A DNA stretch of 64,000 bases from Jackrogersella multiformis. Taxonomy: Eukaryota; Ascomycota; Sordariomycetes; Xylariales; Hypoxylaceae. The position numbers and the translations under genes are program-made. Below the pieces are notes generated by a model. It did no database searches. It was given only the letters and a program-made list of their open reading frames with translations, and was not told the DNA's origin. Positions 24,801 to 35,890 of this stretch are shown here, in pieces. The stretch spans positions 4,526,001 through 4,590,000 of the forward strand of contig CADCXD010000001.1 in assembly GCA_902806575.1 (NCBI GenBank), read 5' to 3'. Each line of letters opens with the position of its first letter. The stretch's first letter is position 1.

Positions 24801-27774
24801 ATTGCAATGAGAGCGCATGCTGCCGCAGCCTTGATACGAACATCACGTGTGTCTTTGACAGATTTGGCATCCTCAATCGCCGTTACTGTACTCGCGCGTA
24901 CTTCATTGAGCTGCTGACTAGTAATCAAGCGCTGAGCTGGCGCCATAGCTTTCTTAAGTCGTTCGTAATCGTCATTAATACACTTATCGGCTGTGGCAAG
25001 AGAGAAAGCCCCTGGACCTGCTTCTGCCTCGCCCTGCACGACGACGGCAAGAGCTGGGAGCTTATTTTGAGGCAGTTTCCCGTGATCTCTAAAGAGATTC
25101 ATAAGTTGTTGGCACTGCGACCGTACCCGTTGAACGAAGCTGACCAGATCACGATATTGGGAGGGACGATCGAAGTCTATGATCTTTTGTAATTCACCCA
25201 CGTATCTTGATATCTCGGGTTGAGAAACAACAGAACTTCGGGCGTACTCGTCAATTACCATGCACGCAGCGAGTTGGGTGGATGAATACGATGATGCAAG
25301 CGCCGGGACGAGCGTCGCGTCAAAAGACTCTAGGTACTGTTTAGGTACACGAGACATAATCAAGCCCATTGCCGTGGCAGCTGAAACCCGGGAGCGGATG
25401 AGTGTGTCCATGCCAACTAGGTCCACATCTCCCTGCATCATATGGCCATCGAGGTCATGGGAGTGAATCATGGGGAGCGGATCGTCAACTTTAGTTGATT
25501 TCTTTCGCCTCTTCGTAGCTCGCTCCCCATCCGGTTCGGAGCCCTTGCGTGTAACTGAAGGGGCAAAACCGGGTACTGAATATGTGCCCCCAGATGGCTT
25601 TACAAATAGTGTACCATTCATGGGGATAGGATTTCGAGACACTCCTACGGGATGCAGAGTAAGTTGCATTAGGGCGTCGACGTGAGGGATAAATTCGCGC
25701 GCGAGGTTATCAGGGTCCTTGGCTAAGCATTTTACTAGAGCAGCCCATAGCTCCATAGACATGCTAAGAGTCCCTTGGTCACGCTCCACGAGTATGTTTT
25801 GGAATGCTAATCGGAGAATCTTGCCGTCCAGCCAGCCTTGAGACTCCACACCAAGACTGACAAAGGTCATTAGAGCCTTCAAAACAGCAAGGCGAACTGA
25901 AGTGATAGTATGTCGTAGGAATGGGTAGAGTCGTGGCACTAGGAGAGTGAAAGACCTCTCCTCGTCTTGCTCGGCCGAATTCTTCATCGCCTCCAGGACC
26001 TCGGGGAAACCACATAGTGTAGCCAGGAGGTCCATAATCTTACCAGTGCTGGCACTCAGATCATCGCCCAAGCTAGATAGACTTTCCCATACAATGTTTA
26101 TTAGCTGGTTGAGTGCTGCCGGCCGGAGCGTAACGAACTCGTGGGCCATGGGAATTAGTGTTGCCGCACTGACGGATCTAACGTCGTCATCGTTGTCGCT
26201 AAGACCTTTCATAACGGCTTCAACTATGCCGTCGATCATATCGTTGTGCTGTAGCAACATATCCTTTCTTACTGCGACAACATATCGCAATCCCACCATG
26301 CCACCGTGACAGACAGGCCAAACAGGTTTGTCTAGATCAAGATCCTGCTGCATCACCATTCTAAGTAAGATACGATATATGCTGTAAACGGACTGCGGTG
26401 GCAGGTACTTTAGAAAGGAGCCCAAAGTTTGGCCGACAGTCTCTCGAATCGGGGCAACAGATGTGTCGGATGCATAGTCGGTGAATCGGTCTAGCATGAG
26501 TACGCAGCAAAGCCGACAGGCCATGTCATCAAGCCATTTTTTATTCAGCGCGTCGTTCTCGGTTCTCGACTTCCCCCTAAGTCGACCCGCTCCAGCGCCA
26601 TGCACCCGAAGTATTTCTCTCAGGCCTAATGCTGCACCATGTCGTGTTTCCCATTGAGCATCAAAGACGTCGATTTTGAGAAACTCGCATAGTCGCTCAT
26701 ATGGCCATTCTGATCCTTGAAGCTCATCCTCGGTCTCAATTTCGGTCTTGATAGGAACGACAGGGCCCTTGAATTCGGACACGATTTTGGTGTCCTCGTC
26801 GACGTCAGCTGGTCGCTCAAGGCTGAAATAGTCGCTTTTCCCATTCTTCTTTGAATCAGCATCTGCCATAGGAGTGTCGTCGAGTCCATCCGACCCCGCA
26901 GTATACGATCGACGTATAGACAAGTCACCAAAGCCGCTCTTCCCTTGTGCAGCCTTTTGCGCATCTCTCTTCCTCTTTCGCTTCAGGACGTTCAGCTGCC
27001 GAGCACTCAGACCAGACTCTTCAGTTGGTTGGTTAGATGGGGCGCCAGCGATACTGTCATGACGAGTAAGACCGTTGGTAGGGTTAGGATCCTGCGGCGT
27101 GAAGGGACTCGCTGACTTTTCAACTGCTATCGGGATCTCGTCATCTTCGAATAGTCTACCCAGCAATCCAAGCCGGCCCGTGAGCGTCTTTTTTTGGTGG
27201 GTAAGTCGCGCCTGGGGCTCAAGACTCGCAACTCCGTAGTCGACATTACCGGTCCTAAGAAGTTCTCTGCCGTATTTGAGTATAGTCGAAACATCTAACA
27301 ACTCAGGCCTGAAGTACTCGTCCGAGGATAGTGGCGATACGTCATCTTCCTCTTTCTTTATTATGAAGCCATTCTCTCTACCGGGCTCTTCCTTCTTTGC
27401 TGCCTCAGGATCCTCGTCTTCGTTGGGGTCATAAAAAGGGGCATTCTCAATAATCTTGCCAAGGGCTTTGGCTGCAGTGGCTCGAGTATCCCAATCTTTA
27501 TGACGAAGATAAGGTACGACTCTAGATAATAGATTGAAAAGCTCCTCAGGGTGCAGTTTTTGCCAATCTGCTAATTGGTTGACGGCAGTATCCTTTATCA
27601 ACCTCGTACTGCCTGTCTCAAGGATCCTGCAAAAGAGTCAGACACGGTTGAGTAAAGAACAGTTCATGGTTACTTACGTGACGAGACGATCAAGCCTGTG
27701 ATACAATCAATGTGTCAGCTTATTTCTCCTGACTTACATTGTGAGAGGGTGGGTAAAACTCACCTGGACGTCAT
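21871..27774 (-). CDS. mot1: MOT1/BTAF1-type TBP-removing SNF2 ATPase
   Basis: Five exons, in transcript order 27774-27764, 27695-27678, 27626-22281, 22228-22168 and 22113-21871, give 1892 residues, the usual MOT1 size. The N-terminus is built from an 11-nt exon and an 18-nt micro-exon (M-T-S-R / L-D-R-L-V-T), then a HEAT-repeat array (VVPYLRHKDWDTRATAAKALG) to about residue 1290. The SNF2 ATPase follows: DDMGLGKT near 1330, DEGH near 1440 and QAMDRAHRIGQ near 1767. The tail has the family sequence VVNQQNAGL and ends in FDLDGFLKAMQ. In yeast and humans, MOT1 uses ATP to strip TATA-binding protein from DNA and redistribute it; that role is inferred. All splice joins keep frame. Confidence 0.95.
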
Positions 27775-30700
27775 TTTCGCAAGTCACACCGAGGCTACCG
27801 GGGCCAATACCTAGCGGGATTCAGCTCATAATAGCGGTCTATAGATCTAAGTCAGCACGGCATATCCCTCAGTATATATAAGAGTGCACGCCACTAATAC
27901 GGAGAAGTGTAGACGAATCGTGGCTGAGACGGGGGATCTTCAATATGGAACTTGGGGCCTTGAATTCGCACATCTATTCCAAGTCAAATACCAAAAAAAA
28001 AAAAAAAAGGCTATTGTGATTGGACATGCTATTGTGTGGTGTAGCTTGTAACCAACACGACATCAGTTTTCCCTACTTGACTAAGCGTCCCATGAACATC
28101 TATGCGCCCCCTTAAGAACATCGAATTCAAGTAAGCACTTGTACTTGTACTTGGTTATGGTGGTGTTCAAAGGCGATTTCGATAGAGACCACAGCTGGAC
28201 GAAGTCATAAACCTTCTTATATGCAACAGTAGCTTGCTTATAAAGGGCGACACATGGTGTGAAGATGAACGGGATATATTGGGATACTATAGTAGACTGA
28301 AGCCTAACTAAAGAAAAGACGCACGAAGTTTGTGTGTAATAATGGCGCGCGAGAGCAAACTTCAAGATTTAAACGAATAAATAAAATGTACCAAAAAGGA
28401 AAATCACATACATACCCTGCAGGTAATAATCGCGATGCCAACGATCTGCGATGCGGCAGTCTATTTTCATAAGTCCGTGGTAATGAAAATAGAAAAAAAG
28501 GTTGAAATTGAAAAGAATTTGAGAAAAGACCCTCAAGTAATTTGTTAATTGTATTAACGGAGACCTTAAGGAGATCCGGACAAGCAACAGATAAATATCT
28601 CGCGTTGTTGTGAGACTTATTGGTTGTTTATGGTGTACCAGAATTTCAGAGACACCAGAGAGTTGTAGCCAAAAGCGGGCTTCGAGTCGGCAGTGAATAA
28701 GTGAATAGGTAGTTACTAGGTACCTTAAAAGAGGCTCTGGAAACCTTGGAAACTTCGGAAAGTCTTCAACCCTCAAGCCAATAGGTCGTCACTTTCAACT
28801 TTCAAAAGGTGGATGCAGATTATATCACCTTTTAATGGGCAGCAGTTGCTCTGTGGTGGTTCGTGCACGAAAGAGTCAATGAGAGAAGCGCGCTTGATTG
28901 AACTTGCTTGCTTTTAGGTTGGCGTAGATTGTCAGGTTTGGGGTTTGGGGGCCGGGGGGTGTTGTCTTATCGGGTCGGTCGGGTTTGGTCGTGCCTGTCA
29001 GAAAAAAAAGATTTGGCGGGATGTGCAGCAGCAAGTCGTCGCAGATGAGGGCACCCGGCTTCCTTAATATTCCTGTACCTATGGATACTTTTATACACGT
29101 TGGGATCCGCCTTGGGGGTTCTTGTTGGCCTAAGCTCCCACCGTCAAATAACCCACCATTCCTAATTGGGTAGTGCATCCATGACCTGTCAACTGACTAC
29201 AGCTGGGGAAGGCTTGAGTCAGGCCTGTCGGGCCTCAAATAAGCTCAGATCCACGCGTTGAACTTAGGCCAGGAGAGACTTGTAACTTTAGCAGCTATTG
29301 TTTTGGATTACAGCATTATGACGGTCATAAACGTTATATTCTCCAAAGACGTTATTGAAGATAATTCAGTTCAGCATTCGCCATTGCATAAGCTACTAGG
29401 TCAGCCTTTCCAGCTGCCAAAGCTAGGCAGAAAGGTAAAGTTTATAAACCATAGCTGATAGGTGGGAAGGTCAATCTACGAAATACTTCCAAGTTCTGGA
29501 GGAAGGTTCCAAGGTTGTTTCTGCAATCATCTTTTTCTTGTACTTTCTCCCTTGTACCTTGTATCCGGTACCTTGTTACTTCGTACTTTCCCTATCCGAG
29601 TGCGTGCTTTCTCGCTTAATTTACTAGCGTTACCAGCTTACGCGCTAGAGGCTAAAGCCGTCGAGACCCACCTCGAAGAAAATATGGTGGCTTGTTGGAA
29701 TGACGAGTTTCTTAGCCCGTGCAAACTCCTGCAATTGTCAAGGTGACCGGGTATACATATACATTTACAGTTACCTACCTGCCTACCTAGGAGATAAGTA
29801 TGTACTCGTTATTATATGCTCTCGGAGGTATGAACAGAAAGTAGGGTTGGACACGGAATGATATGTGTTACGACTATTTCATACGGTGAAAATCGTCCAA
29901 GAGTTTTTACTTCTCTACTTCTCCATACTCGTCATCTTCAACAGGTACACGTTTCTCCCTCACCTTAAACCCTAGGTACCATATATGCATATTGACAAGC
30001 CTGCAAGCCTAGTATTGTGGTTTCTGTGCCGTAAGCTTGGCACGATCGACTTAATAGCCTGGGGGTAGTAATGAGGTCGATCAAGACACCAATCTGGCAA
30101 TCGACTTAGATATTTTGGTGCTAGCAATGCGCACATCACGATATCCATCTAACCAGCCTGCAAATTGTTACGGTGTAGTGAAGCCTCGAATCTCAGGGTG
30201 TAGAAAGACGATATAGAATCTGCCCCAATTAGGTATTCGAACCTAACTTACCCAGAATACGTGGTCGACATACAGAACACACGTTCCCTTAATCGGAGGC
30301 TTTCCAGCTTTATTATTGGTACATGCTCCTATGCATCCATAAGGCTCTAGATCTAACGGATAGGCAGAGCTTGAACGAAACTTCTGCCTGCTGATCTCCG
30401 ATATAATCAGACTTGAAAGGGTATCCACGGAAAACCATAATAAATAAAATATAATCGACTGTTCTAGTTTGTAAATATATTAAAGACAAACTTGAAAAAT
30501 ACCTCGGTATCCCGAGAATCCCCAAATAAAGCTTTAACGACAAGCCACCAACGAGTTTGATACATACCTAAGTAGGATTGCTCGCCACTTATATTTACAC
30601 CTTGTTTCATACCTACATAGGTACCTTCCTTCATAATCGTCATTATGTATAAAAGGGTTAGCTTCCTAACTAAAAAGAATAAATAGGTAGTTGAAGATAT

Positions 30701-31479
30701 TCACGGAAAGCTATAGCTTTCAACAAGGCAGATAAGAGGCTGATTGTAGAATCATTCTCCTGTTCTCATTCAGCCTTATATCACTTATCTCATAAAAGAC
30801 CTATATAAACCGTGCTGTAGGTATGCTTAAAGACATATATTATTAGATTATCTAAACGACTTCAAGGTATTAGCAGTATAGCAAATACACTGTGCGTTAT
30901 AACACGGGAGGCTCGGCATAGACTGATAAAGACTCCTTCAATTCCATCATTGTGTACCTAGGTAGGGTTGACGACAGCGTGTCCAGATAATGAGACGGAC
31001 AGGACGGAGAACGAACCTTGGAAGTAAGGCTGAGGAACTCTCCGCTGTACCTAGGTATCTCTACCTAGGGGTACCATGTGACTGCAAGCCACAAAGCCAC
31101 AATCTACAATTGATAGTACCTATTGGATAAGGATATATTATTGGAACCTTGGAAGTGGATCTAAAATTGCGGCTGGGCTAGGTTAATTACTAACCCGTCT
31201 AGGTAGGCGTAAGCAGAGACTCAGAGAGGGCAAGCACGCTAGGCTTAGAGAAAGGAACATTGAACCCATCTAAGATTCGGTCCCCCACCCCCAAAAAACC
31301 ATCGCGACTCAAAACGCGTCGGGAACACCATTTACGTGACGATTTCGAGGTTTGACGAACCTTTCCTATTTCGCATTATCGCGATATTCCCAAAACTCAT
31401 TTTCGATTACATGATTTTTGCGCGACAAATATTCTGACCCTGAATTCGAGCTGCCCGACCGGCAGCGCCTACCGCGACC
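27775..31479. other. Long divergent intergenic region, no gene supported
   Basis: This 3.7-kb AT-rich region between MOT1 and SMC3 contains both promoters. It has a poly(A) tract at about 27991-28008, a G/T-rich patch near 28930-28990 and scattered TACCTAGG motifs (about 29770-29795, 30955-30965, 31050-31075). Open frames at 28081-28365, 28369-28776, 28876-29178 and 29462-29746 are short and unrecognisable. I searched by eye for tRNA B-box-like words and found none convincing. Confidence 0.6.
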
Positions 31480-34400
31480 ATGTACATCAAACAGATTATC
31501 ATCCAAGGCTTTAAGAGGTACGCGCCGACACCTTGTCAATATCTATGGTCTTGATCTACGTCAAGATCTATGATCTACTGGAGATTCCAGCAGCTTTGCG
31601 ATGCTAACGCCTAAATAGCTACAAGGACCAAACGGTCATGGAGCCCTTTTCGCCGGGTACGAATGTTATTGTTGGTCGTAATGGTTCCGGGAAGAGCAAC
31701 TTTTTCGCCGCGATACGATTTGTCCTAAGTGATGCGTACACACAAATGAGTCGCGAGGAACGCCAGGCACTATTGCATGAAGGCTCAGGCTCGGCAGTCA
31801 TGTCCGCCTACGTCGAGGTCATATTCGACAACAGCGACGAACGATTCCCGACCGGAAATAAAGAGGTTATCCTACGGCGCACAATCGGTCTAAAGAAGGA
31901 TGAGTATTCAGTCGATAAGAAGGTTTCTACCAAAGCAGACGTCGCAAATCTTCTAGAGGCTGCTGGGTTCTCGAGGTCAAACCCTTACTATATTGTCCCT
32001 CAGGGTCGTGTCACAGCTCTCACCAATATGAAAGAGTCGGACCGGTTGAATTTGCTCAAGGAAGTTGCCGGAACGCAAGTCTACGAATCTCGTCGTGCGG
32101 AGTCGCTCAAGATCATGACGGAGACCAACAACAAGAGAGAGAAGATTGACGAGCTACTCGATTATATCAAGGAACGTCTCGCCGAATTAGAAGAAGAGAA
32201 AGAAGAGCTACGCGGCTACCAAGATAAGGATCGTGAGCGTAGATGCTTAGAATACGCGTATTACCACAGGGACCAAGTCGCTACACAGGAAGCCCTAGAA
32301 GAATTGGAAGAATCGCGTCAAGGTGGCATCGAGGATACGGACGAGAACCGCGATGCCTACAATGCGGGCATGAAGCTCATCGCTTCGTTAGATGCCGAGA
32401 TACACAAACTCCAGCAGCAAATGGAGCTCCTTCGTATAGACCGTCGGCAACTAGACGAGGACAGAAGAGAGAGCGCCAAGGCGATAGCACATGCCGAACT
32501 AGCGGTCAAAAATCTTTCGGACGGCATGTCGGCTCAGGAGCAAGCCAGACAGCACCACGACGCGGAGCTAAACGAAGTGAAGACTGCAATAGCGCAGAGG
32601 GAAGCTGAGCTTAAGAAATTGATCCCCGATTTCGACAAAGCGAAGCAAAAGGAAGCAGAGATCAAACAAGCTCTCGACTCGGCAGAAGCGAGCCGGCAGC
32701 GTCTCTTCACGAAGCAGACACGGGGAAGTCAATTCAAAAGCAAAGGAGAGCGGGACGCATGGTTGAGAAAAGAGATAGATGACCTTAACGTGACACTGAG
32801 TCAGCAAAGAGCAAATCGGCTCGATGCTGACGAGGAAGTCAAGGCTATTCAGGCCGCTATCCAGCAGCTCGAGGACGAGATCGCAACACTGCGACAGAGA
32901 AACGAAGGTTTCGGTGACGATCGGCTGGCCGTCGCCGAAGAAGTCACCAACGCAAAAGATGTCCTCGACAAGCTGAACGAGGAGCGAAAGTTACTTCGTC
33001 GACAGGACGACAAGCTAGAGACAATCATCGCAAATGCCCGAGGCGAACTAGACAACTCAGAACGAGAACTATCTCATACCATGGACCGAGTCACCTCCCG
33101 AGGCCTAGCAACCATACAGCGATTGAAACGCGAACGCAATATTCCTGGCGCATACGGCACGCTGGCTGAGCTCTTAGAAGTTAGCGAAGCATACCGGTTA
33201 CCCGTAGAACAGGTTGCCGGCGCTAGCTTGTTCCATTACGTGGTTGACAACGACGACACTGCGACGTATCTGGCTAGTACGCTTCAGAAGAATTTCGGTG
33301 GCAGAATCACATTCATGCCACTCTCTAAGTTGAAACCCCGGGCTGCAAACCTCCCCAGAGCCAATGATGCAGTCCCGCTGCTTAGCAAAATACAGTATAA
33401 CCCCGAGTACGAGAAGGCTTTCCAGCAAGTCTTCGGCAGCACAATTATTTGTCCCAACCTAACCATTGCCAGTCAATATGCGCGAAGTCATGGTGTACAC
33501 GGTGTTACTCCAGAAGGAGATACCAGTAACAAGCGTGGTGCAATGACGGGTGGGTATATTGACTCCCGAAGATCACGTTTGGAAGCTGTTCGATCCGTCA
33601 ACAAGTGGAGGGAAGAATATGAACAATTACAGTCCCAGGCAGTCGATATACGAAAGCAAATAGAACAGAAGGACCAAGAAATCACTAACGCTCTAGGCGA
33701 AGAGCGCAGATTAACGCAAAGACTCCGACAAATGGAGGATGGCTATGGACCCCTCCGCGCTGAATTAAATGCTAAGAATAGCCAGGGAGATCGTGAGAGG
33801 GATCGACTGGAAGCCGCAATAAAGCGACGAGACATCGTCGAAAGGAATATGAAGCAGTTCCAAGATAATCTAAGTGCTCACCAGGCTGAGCTGGCTTCAG
33901 ATTTTAAGAAGGTCTTGACAGCTAACGAGGAAAAGCAACTTGAGAACCTGGGTGCCAGTGTACAAGAGTTGCAGAAAGAGTGGAATGAAATAAGCAGCAA
34001 GCGGAGAGAGCTTGAAAGTCGCAAGCGGAAGCTAGAGCTAGATCTACGAACGAATCTCCAGCTCAAACTTGATCAGCTCACGAGCCAAGCATTCGAGACT
34101 GCTTCTAGCGGTAGCAGCAACTTGAAGGAAGCTAGGCGAGAACTCAAGAAAGCCCAGACAACAGCTGCTGCCGTTCACAACAAGATTCAGTCAAACGACG
34201 AACAGATCGATTCTGCCGAGTCCAAAATTGGACATCTAGAAAAGCAGAAAGCAGAAAAAGAGGCAGAGCAGCAGGAGATCGCAAGAGAAGTCAAGAAACA
34301 GGAGAAGAGAATGGATAAGAATAGGCAAAAGAAAGCCCTATTGACAACAAGAGCAACGGAACTGACCAAGAATATCCGCGACCTCGGCGTCTTGCCAGAA

Positions 34401-35299
34401 GAAGCCTTCGAGAAATACGAGAGGCTCGAGCACAAATCTGTAAGTCCGACCTAAAGTGACTAGACATGTCCGTTGCCAGCTAATATTGCATCACAGGTTG
34501 TCTCACGCCTGAAGAAAGTCAACGACGCGCTGAAAAAGTACAAGCACGTGAACAAGAAAGCCTTCGAACAGTACAATAGCTTCACCAACCAGCAGGATCA
34601 GCTGCTCAAGCGTCGCAAGGAACTCGACCAGTCACAAGCGTCGATCGAAGAGCTAGTTGCTCACCTTGACCAGCGTAAGGACGAGGCGATTGAGCGAACA
34701 TTCAAACAAGTATCCAAGGAATTTGCCACAATCTTCCAACGTCTAGTGCCTGCTGGCCACGGTCGCCTTGTGATCCAACGCAGGGCCGATCGACGAGTTG
34801 ACCCGGACGACTCGGATGAGGAACAACGCACTAGCGTAGAAAACTATACTGGTGTCGGTATCAGCGTCTCCTTCAACTCCAAGACGGCGGACGAGCAGCA
34901 GCGAATCCAGCAGCTCTCAGGTGGTCAAAAGAGTGAGTTACAACCAACCAACCAACCAACCCCCATCTTTATTTTCGTTGTTCGTGCTAACGGATGTGAT
35001 TAGGTCTATGCGCCCTCTGTCTCATTTTCGCCCTTCAGCAGACAGAGTCTAGTCCCATGGTCATCTTCGACGAGGTCGACGCCAACCTAGACGCACAGTA
35101 CAGAACCGCCGTCGCCGGGCTTCTCCAGTCCATATCGTCCGAGGCCGGCACGCAGTTCATCTGCACCACCTTCCGGCCGGAAATCGTGCACGTCGCCGAC
35201 AGATGCTACGGCGTCCTGTTCAGGAACAAGTTCAGCACCATCAACTGCGTGAGCACGGAGCAGGCCTTGGAATTCGTCGAGGGCCAGGCACCGAAGTAA
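31480..35299 (+). CDS. smc3: SMC3 cohesin subunit
   Basis: Four exons, 31480-31517, 31619-34439, 34497-34932 and 35004-35299, give 1196 residues, the normal SMC3 length. The start MYIKQIIIQGFKSYKDQ is diagnostic. Walker A (GRNGSGKSN) is at residues 32-40. Two long coiled-coil arms flank a hinge at about 510-650 (RNIPGAYGTLAELLEV). The C-terminal head has LSGGQKS (1093-1099) and Walker B/D-loop FDEVDANLD. SMC3 pairs with SMC1 in the cohesin ring that holds sister chromatids together. The third intron splits the serine codon at the end of the ABC signature (AAG A / GT) and contains a (CAAC)n run. Confidence 0.96.
34941..34960 (+). repeat. (CAAC)5 microsatellite inside an SMC3 intron
   Basis: Five CAAC units begin eight bases after the donor of the 71-nt intron that interrupts the ABC signature codons of SMC3. 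Confidence 0.85.
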
Positions 35300-35890
35300 T
35301 CGCGACGGCGACGATGGCGATTGCTATCTAGGGCAGGACAAGGCGGGGCTTGTGTGTATATGATGACGGTCTTCGGCGGAGGAGTTTACAATCTAGTCAT
35401 GTTGTATACCACGGTGCACTTGCGAGGAACTGGTGCTGTCACTTATTGCTACTGTATGATGGAGCTTGCGCTTTCAGGGATGCTAATGAATAACCTACAA
35501 CTTTTACCTTTCCAAGAGACGCGCGTTTGACAAGGTGATGTTGCATAAATCACCGACTAAAAAAAGGTGGACTTCGTAATATGTTTGGTGAGCTATGGCA
35601 GGGCAAAACTTTTGACTTGCCGGCTCTTGCGTTCATTACTAGACTACAGGCTAAGGAAGGTCTACTTCAAGTAGCCCAACCGTCGCCGGCTCGTTCGGAT
35701 GCGACGCTCCCGGGCTTCCCGGGAGCCCATTTCCTTTCTTTTATGGGAGATACGATCGGTAATTGTAGTTTTTTTCAGGGTCTATCCACGCATATTAGGT
35801 ACAACTAGCTACCCATCCAATGGCTAGAACCGCATAGGTATAGGTATAGGTACAGGTACACGACGCCCCGCCAGCCAGCCAGCCAGCCAA
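35300..35890. other. Convergent SMC3/GH20 intergenic region
   Basis: This is 590 bp between two stop codons. It contains a perfect GC-rich hairpin (35706-35726), a GGTATA/GGTACA repeat at about 35836-35861 and a (CCAG)n run at about 35869-35886 that reaches almost to the GH20 stop codon. Small open frames are not gene-like. Confidence 0.65.
35706..35726. repeat. Perfect 9-bp GC-rich hairpin
   Basis: GCTCCCGGG, a 3-nt CTT loop, then CCCGGGAGC. It lies about 405 nt past the SMC3 stop and 165 nt past the GH20 stop on the other strand, so it could be in either 3' UTR. No T-run follows, and eukaryotic termination does not normally use such a hairpin. Confidence 0.75.

Noticed and set aside
28369..28776. 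135-codon reverse frame in the MOT1/SMC3 gap
   Set aside because: AT-rich, no recognisable domain, no conserved start context, and close to what chance gives in 3.7 kb.
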